From positions 1 to 33,647 of the forward strand of contig JAFABD010000036.1 in assembly GCA_023426225.1 (NCBI GenBank): a stretch of 33,647 nucleotides of DNA, written 5' to 3'. Origin of the DNA: Pseudomonadota bacterium. GTDB taxonomy: Bacteria; Pseudomonadota; Alphaproteobacteria; Sphingomonadales; Sphingomonadaceae. The first letter of the stretch is position 1. Each line of letters opens with the position of its first letter. The translations under genes and the position numbers were made by a program. Below are positions 7,235-15,152 of this stretch, one piece after another. The notes below the pieces were generated by a model, which made no database searches, was not told where the DNA came from, and was given only the letters and a program-made list of their open reading frames with translations.

Positions 7235-7873
7235 GTGTCGCTTGCCAAGCTCGCCATCCCCGCGATTCTCCTGCTGGCCGCCGGCGGCTGCACCAAGGCC
7301 GGTGACATCACCGAAGGCGGGATCACCGCGGTTCGGACCCCGTGCCCGCGCGTGGCGGTGCCGGTCGGCACGGGCGACGTGACGCTGTTCAACCCCGCGA
7401 CCAGCCGCACCGCCGATGCGATCGACGTCGTCGCATCGATCAGCAACGTCGAATCGACCTGCAACGCGGAAGGGCCGCAGGTCGCGACGACGATCGGCTT
7501 CGACGTGCTCGGCCGCCGGTCGCAGCCGGGGCCGGCGCGCGACGTGACGCTCCCCTATTTCGTCAGCGTGGTGCGCGGCGGGTCGCAGGTGACGGCAAAG
7601 CGCGTGGCGCAGGTGACGCTGCACTTCGCCGAGGGTGCGTTGCGCGCCCAGGCCAGGGCCGAAGGCGTCGCGACCGTCGATCATGCGGCGGCGACGCTTC
7701 CGGCCGAAGTCCGCCGCCGCCTGACCGAAAAGCGCAAGGCGGGCGACGAGGCGGCCGCGGTCGATCCGCTCAACGAGCCGAGCGTGCGCCAGGCGGTGCT
7801 CTCGGCGACGTTCGAGGCGCTGGTCGGCTTCCAGCTGACCGAGGATCAGCTCAAGTACAACCTCACGCGCTGA
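7235..7873 (+). CDS. putative lipoprotein of unknown function
   Basis: A 212-residue protein starting at a GTG at 7235, with an AAGG element about 12 bases upstream. The N-terminus is a short hydrophobic signal ending in LLAAGGC, so Cys19 is the likely lipidation site; the -3 residue is Ala, not the usual Leu. The mature part is soluble, with a mixed beta-rich look to about residue 150, then a charged helical tail (RRRLTEKRKAGDEAA). I do not recognise the domain. It probably faces the periplasm or outer membrane. It is divergent from ispH, and the glycine riboswitch follows about 100 bases after its stop. Confidence 0.75.
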   Translation: MSLAKLAIPAILLLAAGGCTKAGDITEGGITAVRTPCPRVAVPVGTGDVTLFNPATSRTADAIDVVASISNVESTCNAEGPQVATTIGFDVLGRRSQPGPARDVTLPYFVSVVRGGSQVTAKRVAQVTLHFAEGALRAQARAEGVATVDHAAATLPAEVRRRLTEKRKAGDEAAAVDPLNEPSVRQAVLSATFEALVGFQLTEDQLKYNLTR

Positions 7874-8234
7874 AGCCCGGCGGGCGGGGCTGGCTGCGCG
7901 CAACCCCGATTGACTCCGGCGGCTGCGACCGCCAAGGCTGTTCGGCGTCGATGGCGGGCGACCGCCATGGGCAAGCGCGGGAGAGCGAGGCGGGCGACCG
8001 CCTCCGCCGAAGGAGCAACCGCCCCGGAATCTCTCAGGCACCGAGGACCGCGCGGGCCACGACACTCTGGAAAGCGCAGCCGTCCGTCAGGGGCGGCGCC
8101 ACCGAAGGGGTAACCCCGCGCGGCGACGCGGCGGGGGAAAGCTCTCAGGTTCCGTGACAGAGGGGGCGGCGGCATTTCGGGCTCGTCAGGGCCGTGGCCG
8201 TCGATTCCAACCCTTGCTTACGGAGTGCCGTCGC
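7874..8234 (+). promoter_or_regulatory. 5' leader region of the gcv operon
   Basis: This 361-base non-coding stretch lies between the lipoprotein gene and gcvT. Its centre is the tandem glycine riboswitch. Upstream of that are a possible -35-like TTGACT at 7910 with no good -10 partner, and a perfect 6-bp hairpin (7951-7956 with 7963-7968). Downstream, 8163-8234 should hold the expression platform. I see no T-rich intrinsic terminator there, so control may act on translation. The last part contains the GGAG at 8222-8225 that serves gcvT. Confidence 0.6.
7975..8162 (+). ncRNA. tandem glycine riboswitch (two aptamers)
   Basis: Two glycine aptamers lie head to tail. In aptamer I, P1 is gcgcgg (7975-7980) paired perfectly with ccgcgc (8048-8053), with the conserved core blocks gccgaaggagcaa (about 8006-8018) and tctctcaggca near 8030-8040. 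In aptamer II, P1 is ctctg (8065-8069) paired perfectly with cagag (8158-8162), with accgaaggggtaa (8101-8113) and gctctcaggt near 8141-8150. The 11-base linker is short, as in known tandem glycine riboswitches. It stands 72 bases before gcvT. Known members of the class in front of gcv operons switch expression on when glycine binds. Confidence 0.95.
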
Positions 8235-9407
8235 TTGAGCGCAACCGAAACCCCCACGCCCGAACCGGCCGAAACCGAGCAGCCGCTCGAGCTGCTGCCG
8301 CTCGACGGCTGGCACCGCGCGCGCGGCGGCCGCATGGTGCCCTTCGCCGGCTATGAAATGCCCGTGCAGTACGAAGGCATCATGGCCGAGCATCTGTGGA
8401 CGCGCGACCATGCCGGGCTGTTCGACGTCAGCCACATGGGCCAGCTCCTCTTTTCCGGCGCCGATGCCGATGCGCAGCTCGAAACGCTGCTTCCCGGCGA
8501 CATCAAGGGGCTGGGCGCGGGACGGATGCGCTATTCGCTGCTGCTCGCCGACAATGGCGGCATCCTCGACGACCTGATGGTCACGCGGCTCCCCGACGCC
8601 AATGCGTTCGAGATCGAGGGCGGCGCCTTCTACATGGTCGTCAACGGGGCGACCAAATGGGACGATCTGGGCGTGTTCCGCGAACACCTGCCCGACGAGG
8701 TCGTCATCAACCATCTCGACGAACAGGCGCTGCTCGCGCTCCAGGGGCCTGAGGCCGTGGCCGCGCTCGATCGCGTGCTGCCCGGCGTCGCGTCGCTGGT
8801 GTTCATGACGGCCGCGGCCTTCGAATGGCAGGGCAATCCGGTCTGGGTCAGCCGTTCGGGCTATACCGGCGAGGACGGCTTCGAAATCTCGATCCCCGGC
8901 GACGTGGCCGAGGCCTTTGCCGAGGCGCTGTGCGCCCAGCCCGAGGTCAAGCCGATCGGGCTCGGTGCGCGCGACTCGCTGCGGCTCGAGGCCGGGCTGC
9001 CGCTCTACGGCCACGACCTCGATCCCGAAACCACGCCGATCGCCGCCGATCTCGGCTTCGCCTTGTCGAAGCGGCGGCGCGAGGAGGGCGGCTTTGCCGG
9101 TGCCGAGCGCATTCTCGCCGAACGCGCCGAAGGCCCCGCGACCAAGCGCGTCGGGCTGGTCGTCGACGGGCGCCAGCCCGTGCGCGAGGGCGCGGCGGTG
9201 GTCGATGCCGCCGGCGCGACGATCGGCAAGGTGACGAGCGGCGGCTTCGCCCCCACCGTGCAAAAGCCGATCGCCATGGCCTATGTGCCCGCCGCGCTGG
9301 CGGTGCCGGGCACCCGGATCACGCTTGTCCAGCGCGGCAAGCAGCACCAGGCGGAGGTCGTCGCGATGCCCTTCGTCCCGCACCGTTACGTCAGAAAGGG
9401 AGGCTGA
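8235..9407 (+). CDS. gcvT: glycine cleavage system T protein (aminomethyltransferase)
   Basis: GcvT moves the aminomethyl carbon from the lipoyl arm of GcvH to tetrahydrofolate, releasing ammonia. The protein is 390 residues from a TTG at 8235, which has GGAG at 8222-8225, nine bases upstream. An in-frame ATG at 8154 would start inside the riboswitch P1 stem and add 27 unlike residues, so the TTG is preferred. Family motifs are MVPFAGYEMPVQYEGIMAEH, FDVSHMGQ, the folate-binding SGYTGEDGFEI and LGARDSLRLEAGLPLYGHD. The acidic N-terminal extension (TPTPEPAETEQ) is not part of the usual domain. It is the first gene of gcvT-gcvH-gcvPA-gcvPB under glycine riboswitch control. Confidence 0.95.
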   Translation: MSATETPTPEPAETEQPLELLPLDGWHRARGGRMVPFAGYEMPVQYEGIMAEHLWTRDHAGLFDVSHMGQLLFSGADADAQLETLLPGDIKGLGAGRMRYSLLLADNGGILDDLMVTRLPDANAFEIEGGAFYMVVNGATKWDDLGVFREHLPDEVVINHLDEQALLALQGPEAVAALDRVLPGVASLVFMTAAAFEWQGNPVWVSRSGYTGEDGFEISIPGDVAEAFAEALCAQPEVKPIGLGARDSLRLEAGLPLYGHDLDPETTPIAADLGFALSKRRREEGGFAGAERILAERAEGPATKRVGLVVDGRQPVREGAAVVDAAGATIGKVTSGGFAPTVQKPIAMAYVPAALAVPGTRITLVQRGKQHQAEVVAMPFVPHRYVRKGG

Positions 9408-9410
9408 CCC

Positions 9411-9782
9411 ATGAGCCGTTATTTCACTGAAGACCACGAATGGATCGAACTCGACGGCGATGTCGCGACCGTCGGCATCACCGACTATGCGCAGAGCCAG
9501 CTCGGCGACATCGTGTTCGTCGAGGTGCCCGAGGAAGGCCGTGAGGTCACCAAGGGCGACGACGCCGCCGTCGTCGAATCGGTCAAGGCCGCATCGGACG
9601 TCTATGCGCCCGTCACCGGCACCGTGATCGAGGGCAATGCCGCGCTCGCCGACAACCCCGCGCTGGTCAACGAAGACCCCGAGGGCGAGGGCTGGTTCTT
9701 CAAGCTGACGCTGTCCGATCCGTCGGAACTCGACAGCCTGATGGACGAGGCCAAGTACCAGGCGTTCGTCGACAAGCTTTGA
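9411..9782 (+). CDS. gcvH: glycine cleavage system H protein
   Basis: A 123-residue lipoyl carrier that shuttles the aminomethyl group between the P, T and L proteins. The lipoylation site is Lys59 in ESVKAASD. The N-terminus (RYFTEDHEWIEL) and C-terminal helix (LMDEAKYQAFVDKL) are typical. It begins three bases after the gcvT stop, so the two are translated from one message. The strong acidic composition is normal for GcvH. The next gene, gcvPA, follows only after a 164-base structured gap. Confidence 0.97.
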   Translation: MSRYFTEDHEWIELDGDVATVGITDYAQSQLGDIVFVEVPEEGREVTKGDDAAVVESVKAASDVYAPVTGTVIEGNAALADNPALVNEDPEGEGWFFKLTLSDPSELDSLMDEAKYQAFVDKL

Positions 9783-9788
9783 TCCTTG

Positions 9789-9824
9789 CCCGGCGCCTCG
9801 CCCGCGACGGGCACGGGCGCCGGG
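9789..9824 (+). other. stem-loop between gcvH and gcvPA
   Basis: cccggcgcc at 9789-9797 pairs perfectly with ggcgccggg at 9816-9824. A second small hairpin (gcccg...cgggc) fills the loop. No T run follows, so it is not a standard intrinsic terminator. It starts seven bases after the gcvH stop and could protect the gcvT-gcvH message from 3' exonucleases or be an RNA-processing site. Confidence 0.5.
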
Positions 9825-9912
9825 GTGGGCCGCAAGGTGCCGTCCGGCGCCACGGCCCGCCGCCGGGCGACGTCGGGAGCCTGTCCTCCCGCCGCCGCTC
9901 ACCCCACCCGCA

Positions 9913-9934
9913 CCCCTCCCGCGAGAGGGAGGGG
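9913..9934. repeat. palindromic GC repeat in front of gcvPA
   Basis: cccctccc (9913-9920) and gggagggg (9927-9934) form a perfect 8-bp stem around gcgaga. Short palindromes of this type, with CCCTCCC/GGGAGGG arms, are scattered through many alphaproteobacterial genomes; a related arm sequence occurs at 16692-16714 in this window. It ends 12 bases before the gcvPA start, next to its GGAG at 9937-9940, so the hairpin could affect ribosome access. Confidence 0.6.
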
Positions 9935-9946
9935 CTGGAGTAGAGA

Positions 9947-11305
9947 ATGCGCTACCTCCCCCTGACCCCGGCCGATCGTGCGGCGATGCTCGCCAAGATC
10001 GGTGCCGCCACGGTCGATGATCTCTTCGTCGACGTTCCCGAAAGCGCCCGCCTCGCCGGCCCGATCGCCGGGCTGCCGCCGCATGCGAGCGAACTCGCGG
10101 TCGAACGTCACATGACCGCGCTGGCCCGCCGCAACCTGGTTGCGGGCGAGCTGCCCTTCTTCCTCGGCGCCGGCGCCTATCGCCACCATGTTCCCGCCAG
10201 CGTCGATCACCTGATCCAGCGCGGCGAGTTCCTCACCGCCTACACCCCCTATCAGCCCGAAATCGCCCAGGGCACGCTCCAGGTGATGTTCGAGTTCCAG
10301 ACGCAGATCGCGCGGCTGCTCGGCTGCGATATCGCCAATGCGTCGATGTATGACGGCTCGACCGCGTGCTGGGAGGCGATCTCGATGGCGCGCCGCGTCA
10401 CCCGGCGCGGCAAGGCGATCCTGTCGGGCGGGCTCCATCCGCATTATGTCTCGGTCGCGCGGACGATGGCGAAGTTCACCGGCGAGGTGCTCGACACCCG
10501 GCTGCCCGACCTGTCGCCCGAGCCCGATACGCTCGATCTCATCAACGCGATCGACGACGAAACCTCGTGCGTCGTCGTCCAGTATCCGGACATTCTGGGC
10601 CGGGTCGAGGATCTGTCGGCGCTCGCCGATGTCTGCCACGCCAAGAAGGCGCTGCTGATCGCCGTCGTCACCGAACCGGTCGCGCTGGGCCTGCTCAAGT
10701 CGCCCGGCGAGATGGGCGCCGACATCGTCGTCGGCGAGGGGCAGTCGCTCGGCGTCGGCCTTCAGTTCGGCGGCCCCTATGTGGGCCTGTTCGCCTGCTC
10801 GGAAAAGCTGGTGCGCCAGATGCCGGGCCGCCTGTGCGGCGAGACGGTCGACGCCACCGGCAAGCGCGGCTTCGTGCTGACGCTGTCGACGCGCGAACAG
10901 CATATCCGCCGCGAAAAGGCGACGTCGAACATCTGCACCAGCTCGGTGCTGTGCGCGCTCGCCATGTCGATCCACATGACGCTGCTGGGTGAAAAGGGGC
11001 TCCGCCAGCTCGCCGAGCTCAACCATGTCGGCGCCGGCGCGGCTGCCGACCGGCTGGCCGAGGTGAAGGGCGTCGAACTCGTCACGCCGCGCTTCTTCAA
11101 CGAATTCACGCTCCGGCTGTCGAAGGAGGCGCGCCCCGTCGTGCGCCAGCTTGCCGATCGCAACATCCTGGCGGGCGTGTCGCTGGGTCGCCTCTATCCG
11201 GGTGCGACCGATCTGCAGAACGGCCTGGTCGTGGCCGTTACCGAAACCACCACGGAGGAGGACGTCGAAACGCTTGCCTCCGCGCTCGAGGAGGTGCTGG
11301 CATGA
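9947..11305 (+). CDS. gcvPA: glycine dehydrogenase (decarboxylating) subunit 1
   Basis: A 452-residue N-terminal half of the split glycine decarboxylase (P protein). With GcvPB it decarboxylates glycine on PLP and loads the aminomethyl group on GcvH. The start MRYLPLTPADRAAML and the segments FLGAGAYRHHVPASVDHL, TPYQPEIAQGTLQ and NASMYDGSTA are characteristic of this subunit. GEGQSLGVGLQFGGPYVG is also typical, where the subunit-2 PLP lysine has no counterpart. The GGAG at 9937-9940 supports the start. Its stop overlaps the gcvPB start (ATGA), suggesting coupled translation and equal amounts of the two subunits. The two-gene form is common in alphaproteobacteria and Gram-positives; E. coli has a single gcvP. 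Confidence 0.97.
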   Translation: MRYLPLTPADRAAMLAKIGAATVDDLFVDVPESARLAGPIAGLPPHASELAVERHMTALARRNLVAGELPFFLGAGAYRHHVPASVDHLIQRGEFLTAYTPYQPEIAQGTLQVMFEFQTQIARLLGCDIANASMYDGSTACWEAISMARRVTRRGKAILSGGLHPHYVSVARTMAKFTGEVLDTRLPDLSPEPDTLDLINAIDDETSCVVVQYPDILGRVEDLSALADVCHAKKALLIAVVTEPVALGLLKSPGEMGADIVVGEGQSLGVGLQFGGPYVGLFACSEKLVRQMPGRLCGETVDATGKRGFVLTLSTREQHIRREKATSNICTSSVLCALAMSIHMTLLGEKGLRQLAELNHVGAGAAADRLAEVKGVELVTPRFFNEFTLRLSKEARPVVRQLADRNILAGVSLGRLYPGATDLQNGLVVAVTETTTEEDVETLASALEEVLA

Positions 11306-12873
11306 GCACGGTCAACCAGTCGGGCTGGCGGCCCACCGCGCCGCAGGCGGGCGAAGGCGACGTTGCGACCTTCACCGGCAATCGCGCGCTGATGCTCGAG
11401 GAGCCGCTGATCTTCGAAATCGGCTCGGCCGACACCACCGGCGTCGACTTTGCCGACGCGCCGGCGGGCAAGTCGCGGCTCGACGGCCTCGTCCGCACCG
11501 CGCCGATCGGCCTGCCCGGCCTGTCCGAGCCCGAGGCGGTGCGCCACTACACGCGGCTCAGCCGTCAGAACTACGGCATCGACCTCGGCGTCTTCCCGCT
11601 TGGTTCGTGCACGATGAAGCACAATCCGCGCCTCAACGAGCGGATGGCGCGGCTCCCCGGCTTTGCCGATATCCATCCGCTTCAGCCGGTCGATACCGTG
11701 CAGGGCGCGTTCCAGCTGATCCACGAACTGGCGCACTGGCTGGTGACGCTCACCGGCATGCACTCGGTCGCGATGAGCCCGAAGGCGGGCGCGCATGGCG
11801 AGTTGTGCGGCGTCCTCGCGATCCGCGCCGCGCTCGATGCCAAGGGCGAGAGCGGGCGCCGCGTCATGCTCGTCCCCGAAAGCGCGCACGGCACCAACCC
11901 GGCGACCGCCGCCTTTGCCGGGTTCAGCGTCGAAAATATCCCGGCGACTGCCGCCGGCCGCGTCGATCTGGCGGCGCTCAAGGCGCGGCTGGGGCCGGAC
12001 GTGGCGGGGGTGATGATCACCAATCCCAACACCTGCGGCCTGTTCGAACCCGATCTCAAGGCGATTTCGGACGCGGTCCATGCGGCGGGCGGCTATGTCT
12101 ATTGCGACGGCGCCAATTTCAACGCGATCGTCGGGCGCGTCCGCCCGGGCGATCTCGGCGTCGACGCGATGCACATCAACCTCCACAAGACCTTCTCGAC
12201 GCCGCATGGCGGCGGCGGTCCCGGTTCGGGCCCGGTGGTCTTTTCGGCGGCGCTGACGCCCTATGCGCCGCTCCCCTTCGTCGACAAGCGCGGCGATCGC
12301 TATGTCCTCGTCGAGGAAGAGAATGCGGGCGAGCATCATGCCGCCAGCTTCGGCCGCATGACGGCGTTCCATGGCCAGATGGGCATGTTCAGCCGGGCGC
12401 TGACCTACATCCTCAGCCATGGCGCCGACGGGCTGCGTCAGGTCGCCGAGGATGCGGTGCTCAACGCCAATTATGTGCTGCGCTCGATGGAGGATGTGCT
12501 CGAAGCGCCCTTCGCCGCTTCGGGGCCGTGCATGCACGAGGCGATCTTCTCCGACGCGGGGCTGCCCGATGGCGTCTCGACGATCGACATCGCCAAGGCG
12601 CTGATCGACGAGGGCTATCACCCGATGACCATGTACTTCCCGCTGGTGGTGCATGGCGCGATGCTCGTCGAACCGACCGAGACCGAGAGCAAGGCCGCGC
12701 TCGATCAGTTCATCGGTGCCTTCCGCGCCGTGGCGGCGCGCGCCAAGGCGGGCGACCCGTCGGTCAAGACCGCGCCGCACTTCGCCCCGCGGCGCCGGCT
12801 CGACGAGACGCAGGCCGCACGCAAGCCGGTGCTCGTCTATCGTGAGGCGCCTGCCGCGCAGGCCGCCGAATAA
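11302..12873 (+). CDS. gcvPB: glycine dehydrogenase (decarboxylating) subunit 2
   Basis: A 523-residue C-terminal half of the split P protein, carrying the PLP lysine. Lys296 lies in NLHKTFSTPHGGGGPGSGP, the expected Schiff-base site with its glycine-rich loop. Other family segments are FPLGSCTMKHNPRLNE, SPKAGAHGELCG and VPESAHGTNPATA. The length is normal for subunit 2. It is the last gene of the riboswitch-controlled operon; a long GC hairpin follows. The L protein (lipoamide dehydrogenase) is not in the window and is presumably shared with the 2-oxoacid dehydrogenases. Confidence 0.97.
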   Translation: MSTVNQSGWRPTAPQAGEGDVATFTGNRALMLEEPLIFEIGSADTTGVDFADAPAGKSRLDGLVRTAPIGLPGLSEPEAVRHYTRLSRQNYGIDLGVFPLGSCTMKHNPRLNERMARLPGFADIHPLQPVDTVQGAFQLIHELAHWLVTLTGMHSVAMSPKAGAHGELCGVLAIRAALDAKGESGRRVMLVPESAHGTNPATAAFAGFSVENIPATAAGRVDLAALKARLGPDVAGVMITNPNTCGLFEPDLKAISDAVHAAGGYVYCDGANFNAIVGRVRPGDLGVDAMHINLHKTFSTPHGGGGPGSGPVVFSAALTPYAPLPFVDKRGDRYVLVEEENAGEHHAASFGRMTAFHGQMGMFSRALTYILSHGADGLRQVAEDAVLNANYVLRSMEDVLEAPFAASGPCMHEAIFSDAGLPDGVSTIDIAKALIDEGYHPMTMYFPLVVHGAMLVEPTETESKAALDQFIGAFRAVAARAKAGDPSVKTAPHFAPRRRLDETQAARKPVLVYREAPAAQAAE

Positions 12874-12882
12874 AACCCGTCC

Positions 12883-12921
12883 GCATCGCCGCGCCGCCCG
12901 TCATGGCGGACGCGGCGGTGC
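12883..12921 (+). terminator. long imperfect hairpin at the end of the gcv operon
   Basis: About 15 nearly continuous base pairs join 12883-12898 and 12905-12921 around a short loop, starting nine bases after the gcvPB stop. There is no T run, so it is either a weak terminator or a 3'-end stabiliser of the gcv message. Confidence 0.5.
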
Positions 12922-13020
12922 GCCCGGCGGGCGTCCGGCCCTGTACGCTTGGACGCGTTGACAAAGGCAGGACGCGGTACGGTCTTGCCAAAGCGTTGCG
13001 CGGCGGGAAAAACTCGCGCC

Positions 13021-13524
13021 ATGCACGCTGCCCCTTCGCCTGACTGGATCGGTTCCGCGATCGCCGGCGCGATCATCCTGCTGGTGCTCGCCATCCGCCT
13101 GCGTCGGCTCGGCCGGCACCGGCCGCTGCGAATCGAGCGGCTGTGGATCGTTCCCGCCTTCTACCTGGTGATCGTCGCGCTGGCGTTCGGACGGATGCCG
13201 CCGCACGGGCTGGCCAGGCTCGGCTGTGCGGCGGCGCTCGCGGCCGGTGCGGCGCTCGGCTGGCAGCGCGGGCGGATGATGCGCATCATCGTCGATCCCG
13301 CCACCCATGCGATTTCGCAGGCGACGTCGCCGGCCGCGCTGCTGTTCATCGTCGTGCTGATCGCCGTCCGCTGGGCCGCGCGGGCCGAGGGCGGGGCCGC
13401 GCATCTCGACGTGATGACGCTCACCGACCTGCTGCTCGCCTTCGGGCTGGGCCTGCTTTCAGTCCAGCGGCTCGAAATGTACCTGCGCGCGCGGCGTCTG
13501 CTCGAAACGGCGCGCGCGGCATGA
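13021..13524 (+). CDS. CcdC-like (DUF1453) membrane protein
   Basis: A 167-residue inner-membrane protein with four or five hydrophobic helices (about 12-30, 42-60, 66-84, 103-122 and 133-150). The segment GRMMRIIVDPATHAISQ between helices, followed by a helix ending in R, recalls the CcdC/DUF1453 family. The Bacillus name CcdC comes from its position beside cytochrome c biogenesis genes; a biochemical role is not settled, and no such genes are near here. The ATG at 13021 is chosen because the first helix then starts close to the N-terminus; an upstream in-frame ATG at 12949 adds a polar stretch. The stop overlaps the next gene's start by four bases. Confidence 0.7.
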   Translation: MHAAPSPDWIGSAIAGAIILLVLAIRLRRLGRHRPLRIERLWIVPAFYLVIVALAFGRMPPHGLARLGCAAALAAGAALGWQRGRMMRIIVDPATHAISQATSPAALLFIVVLIAVRWAARAEGGAAHLDVMTLTDLLLAFGLGLLSVQRLEMYLRARRLLETARAA

Positions 13525-14111
13525 TGACCGGCCTTCACGCTCCCGCCACCGCGCGCAACCGCGAACCCATCGCGGCCGTGCTCGATGACGAGCTTCCCGA
13601 CGCCGGCTGGGTGCTCGAAATCGCCAGCGGCACCGGCGAGCACTGCGCCTGGTTCGCCGAACGCTATCCCGCGACCACCTGGCAGCCGAGCGATCCCGAT
13701 GCCGATGCGCGGCGGTCGATCGCCGCCTGGTGCGACGGGTTGCGCAACGTGCTCCCGCCGATCGCGCTCGACGCGGCGGCGCGCGACTGGCCGGTCGTCA
13801 CCGCCGACGCCATCCTGTGCATCAACATGGTGCACATCAGCCCATGGGCGGCGACGCTGGGGCTGATGGCGGGGGCGGGGCGGCTGCTCGATCCCGGCGC
13901 GCCGCTGATCCTCTACGGCCCCTATCGGCAAGCGGGCGTGCCCACCGCCGAATCGAACGAGGCGTTCGACCGGTCGCTGCGCGGTCGCAATCCCGAATGG
14001 GGGCTTCGCTCGGTCGAGGCGGTGACCGTCGCTGCGGAGGCAGAGGGGCTGCGGCTCGATCGCATCGTGCCGATGCCCGCCAACAACCTCGTCCTCGTCT
14101 TCCGCCGCTAG
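13521..14111 (+). CDS. DUF938 protein, SAM-methyltransferase-like
   Basis: A 196-residue protein of the DUF938 family, which has a class I methyltransferase fold. The SAM-binding motif I is VLEIASGTGEH near residue 28, followed by WQPSDPD and the motif CINMVHISPW that marks this family. LYGPYRQAGVPTAESNEAFD is a further family segment. Neither substrate nor activity is known for the family. The start ATG at 13521 overlaps the preceding stop; a second ATG follows directly. Its TAG stop shares the CTAG at 14108-14111 with the stop of the convergent transporter gene. Confidence 0.87.
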   Translation: MMTGLHAPATARNREPIAAVLDDELPDAGWVLEIASGTGEHCAWFAERYPATTWQPSDPDADARRSIAAWCDGLRNVLPPIALDAAARDWPVVTADAILCINMVHISPWAATLGLMAGAGRLLDPGAPLILYGPYRQAGVPTAESNEAFDRSLRGRNPEWGLRSVEAVTVAAEAEGLRLDRIVPMPANNLVLVFRR

Positions 14112-15019
14112 GCGGGCGTGTCGAGCGCGCCCATGGTGTGCCGTTGCTGGCGGACGCGTTCGCGCCAGACGATATACAGCCCGCTCGCGATGATGACCGG
14201 CGCGCCGAGCCAGGTATAGGGCGTCGGCCACGCGCCGAAGAACAGCCAGCCGTACAGCGTACCCCAGATCAGGCTCGAATAGTCCATCGGCACCACCGCC
14301 GATACCGGCGCGAACCGCACCGCCCCGGTCAGCGCCAGCTGGCCCAGCCCGCCCGCCAGCCCGATCGCGATCAGGATCGCCCAGGTGCCGGCATCGTGCG
14401 CCTGCGCCTGGAAGACATAGAGCGGGCCGAGCACCACCAGACTCAGCGTCGTGAACCAGAACACCGTCGTCCCCGTGCTTTCGGTCCGCCCGATCTGGCG
14501 CAGCAGGATCGCGACGATCGCGACGAACAGCGCTGCGAGCAGCCCCACGGCCGCGCCGTACAGCGGGAAATGCCCGCTTCCCGGCTGCGCGACGATCAGC
14601 ACGCCCAGGAACCCGACGATCACCGCGCCCCAGCGGTGCCACCCCGTCGGCTCGCGCAGCACCAGCGCACCCAGCAGCGTCGCAAAGATCGGCACCGTGA
14701 ACTGGAACGTCGTCGCTTCGGCCAGCGGCAGCAACAGCACCGATCCGAAGGTGAATACCATCCCCATCAGCCCCACCGCGGTCCGCCACACATGCGCCCC
14801 GAACCGCCGCGTGCGCAGCGAATCGAGCCCCGGCCCCAGCACCACGAAGGTCAGCACCAGCGGCACCGCCCATAGCTGGCGGTGGAACATCGTCTCGATC
14901 AGCGTCGCGCCGCGCGCCTCGGCCAGCTTGATCAGCGCAGACATGGTCGACATGCACAGCATCGCGAACAGGCGCAGCGCGATGCCGAACATCACCGGAT
15001 CGGAACGGGAAGGGGACAC
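14108..15019 (-). CDS. EamA/DMT-superfamily transporter
   Basis: A 303-residue inner-membrane protein with about ten hydrophobic helices arranged as two EamA repeats (about 10-140 and 155-285). Typical segments are LCMSTMSALIKLAEARGATLIETMFHR split over helices 1-2, and VPMDYSSLIWGTLYGWLFFGA in the second half. Relatives export amino acids or nucleotide-type metabolites, and some rickettsial members import S-adenosylmethionine; the substrate here cannot be read. It overlaps the convergent DUF938 gene by four bases at its 3' end. It is divergent from proS, with 133 bases between the two starts. Confidence 0.88.
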   Translation of the reverse strand: MSPSRSDPVMFGIALRLFAMLCMSTMSALIKLAEARGATLIETMFHRQLWAVPLVLTFVVLGPGLDSLRTRRFGAHVWRTAVGLMGMVFTFGSVLLLPLAEATTFQFTVPIFATLLGALVLREPTGWHRWGAVIVGFLGVLIVAQPGSGHFPLYGAAVGLLAALFVAIVAILLRQIGRTESTGTTVFWFTTLSLVVLGPLYVFQAQAHDAGTWAILIAIGLAGGLGQLALTGAVRFAPVSAVVPMDYSSLIWGTLYGWLFFGAWPTPYTWLGAPVIIASGLYIVWRERVRQQRHTMGALDTPA

Positions 15020-15094
15020 GCTCCCCGGTTAGGCGCGCCATGCCCGTGCGACAACCCCGTGCGCGTCGCGCTCCCCCTTTGCCTCGCTCCCCTT

Positions 15095-15120
15095 GCGCCG
15101 CCTCTTTGCGCCGCCTCTTT
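15095..15120 (+). repeat. 13-base tandem duplication upstream of proS
   Basis: The unit gcgccgcctcttt occurs twice in a row (15095-15107 and 15108-15120), 32 bases before the proS start. It lies in the short divergent region between the EamA transporter gene and proS, so a change in copy number would shift promoter-to-start spacing. Confidence 0.85.
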
Positions 15121-15152
15121 GCGAACGTCGCGCCAGCCGCTATCGCGACGGC

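Noticed and set aside
7090..7464. N-terminal extension of ispH up to 7464
   Set aside because: It would run antisense through the lipoprotein gene and adds no IspH-like sequence; the ATG at 7089 gives the standard N-terminus.
8154..8234. An ATG start for gcvT at 8154
   Set aside because: It lies within the second P1 stem of the riboswitch and lacks a ribosome-binding site, whereas the TTG at 8235 has GGAG nine bases upstream.
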